In this document: one piece after another, positions 63,902 through 64,000 of the stretch
Position numbering within the stretch: the stretch's first letter is position 1
Layout: each line of letters starts with the position of its first letter
Assembly (NCBI RefSeq): GCF_020524085.2
Contig: NZ_CP129016.1
Span: 1,606,001 to 1,670,000 of the forward strand
Reading direction: 5' to 3'
DNA: 64,000 nucleotides
Source of the DNA: Halobacillus litoralis
Lineage (GTDB): Bacteria > Bacillota > Bacilli > Bacillales > Halobacillaceae
Translations under genes and position numbers: made by a program
The notes under the pieces: generated by a model
Database searches by the model: none
What the model saw: only the letters and a program-made list of their open reading frames with translations
Told to the model about the DNA's origin: nothing

Positions 63902-64000
63902 GGGTATCCATTCCTCCTTTTTGTATTATTTTATCAAATTCTGACTTAGTAGAAATTAAATGATTGGTGATAGATATAAGACCACTTCATTTTCTTCGAG
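63902..64000. promoter_or_regulatory. Upstream region of cdaR
   Basis: About 100 AT-rich bases at the window edge containing the minus-strand Shine-Dalgarno GGAGG (about 63912-63916) and presumably the cdaR promoter. No clear hexamer pair was confirmed. Confidence 0.35.

Noticed and set aside
1..64000. CRISPR arrays, tRNA/rRNA genes, insertion sequences, prophage modules
   Set aside because: No regularly spaced repeats, no cloverleaf or rRNA-like sequence, no transposase or integrase was recognised. The single tail-spike-like gene does not make a prophage.

Overview
The window reads as chromosome of a low-to-moderate-GC Firmicute of the family Bacillaceae, probably a halotolerant genus such as Halobacillus or a relative. 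The reasons are B. subtilis-type Shine-Dalgarno sites and frequent TTG/GTG starts, catabolite-responsive (cre-like) elements, an epsAB-EAR-epsC style exopolysaccharide operon, a SinR-type regulator and an immune-inhibitor-A protease. The genus is inference; family-level assignment is firmer.

Layout. 1-4.7 kb: oxidoreductase tail, aldehyde dehydrogenase, small-subunit/PanF-type Na+ symporter pair, M20 amidohydrolase. 4.7-11.5 kb: a secreted Ig-like protein, then a CitA/DcuS-type two-component system driving a tripartite tricarboxylate transporter (tctCBA). 12-15 kb: oxidative pentose phosphate genes zwf and gnd. 15.5-23 kb: a CpsB/YwqE-type phosphatase, an InhA-like M6 protease and a very large tail-spike-like beta-helix protein. 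24-46 kb: a long exopolysaccharide (EPS) operon (chain-length regulator, tyrosine kinase, EAR-type leader RNA, about nine glycosyltransferases, polymerase, flippase, pyruvyl and acyl transferases, and a SinR homologue encoded inside the operon). 46-58 kb: two adjacent RiPP (ribosomally made, modified peptide) gene clusters. 58-60 kb: metallophosphoesterase and LytR-CpsA-Psr protein. 60-64 kb, reverse strand: a D-glycerate module (cdaR, glycerate kinase, GntP permease).

The most interesting part is the junction of EPS and peptide biosynthesis. A 16-bp palindrome close to GTTCTTTATATAGAAC, which looks like a SinR operator (GTTCTYT half-sites), occurs at 15215, 15318, 23038, 23987, 24058, 25509, 46295, 46364 and 53303. 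It lies before the phosphatase, an orphan lasso-peptide precursor, the EPS operon, the EAR element, the lasso cluster and a second RiPP cluster, while a SinR-like protein is encoded at 35580-35960. I infer a biofilm regulon that includes three peptide precursors. The first cluster (46394-53285) has the canonical paeninodin-type order C-A-K-B1-B2-N-D. The orphan precursor at 23088 has a matching 19-residue leader and could be matured in trans; it sits next to a GNAT-fold acyltransferase. The second cluster (53336-57885) has kinase, PqqD-like protein, ABC transporter and nucleotidyltransferase, but an S26 signal-peptidase-like protein replaces B2, there is no macrocyclase, and the precursor core lacks a ring acceptor at positions 7-9. 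Its product cannot be an ordinary lasso peptide and may be undescribed.

Six genes are interrupted (M20 hydrolase, tctA, zwf, the CpsB-like phosphatase, the lasso cyclase, the second nucleotidyltransferase). Every frameshift is explained by extra bases, several in homopolymers, which suggests uncorrected sequencing insertions at least as much as real gene decay; zwf instead carries an in-frame stop. No tRNA, rRNA, CRISPR array or insertion sequence was recognised.
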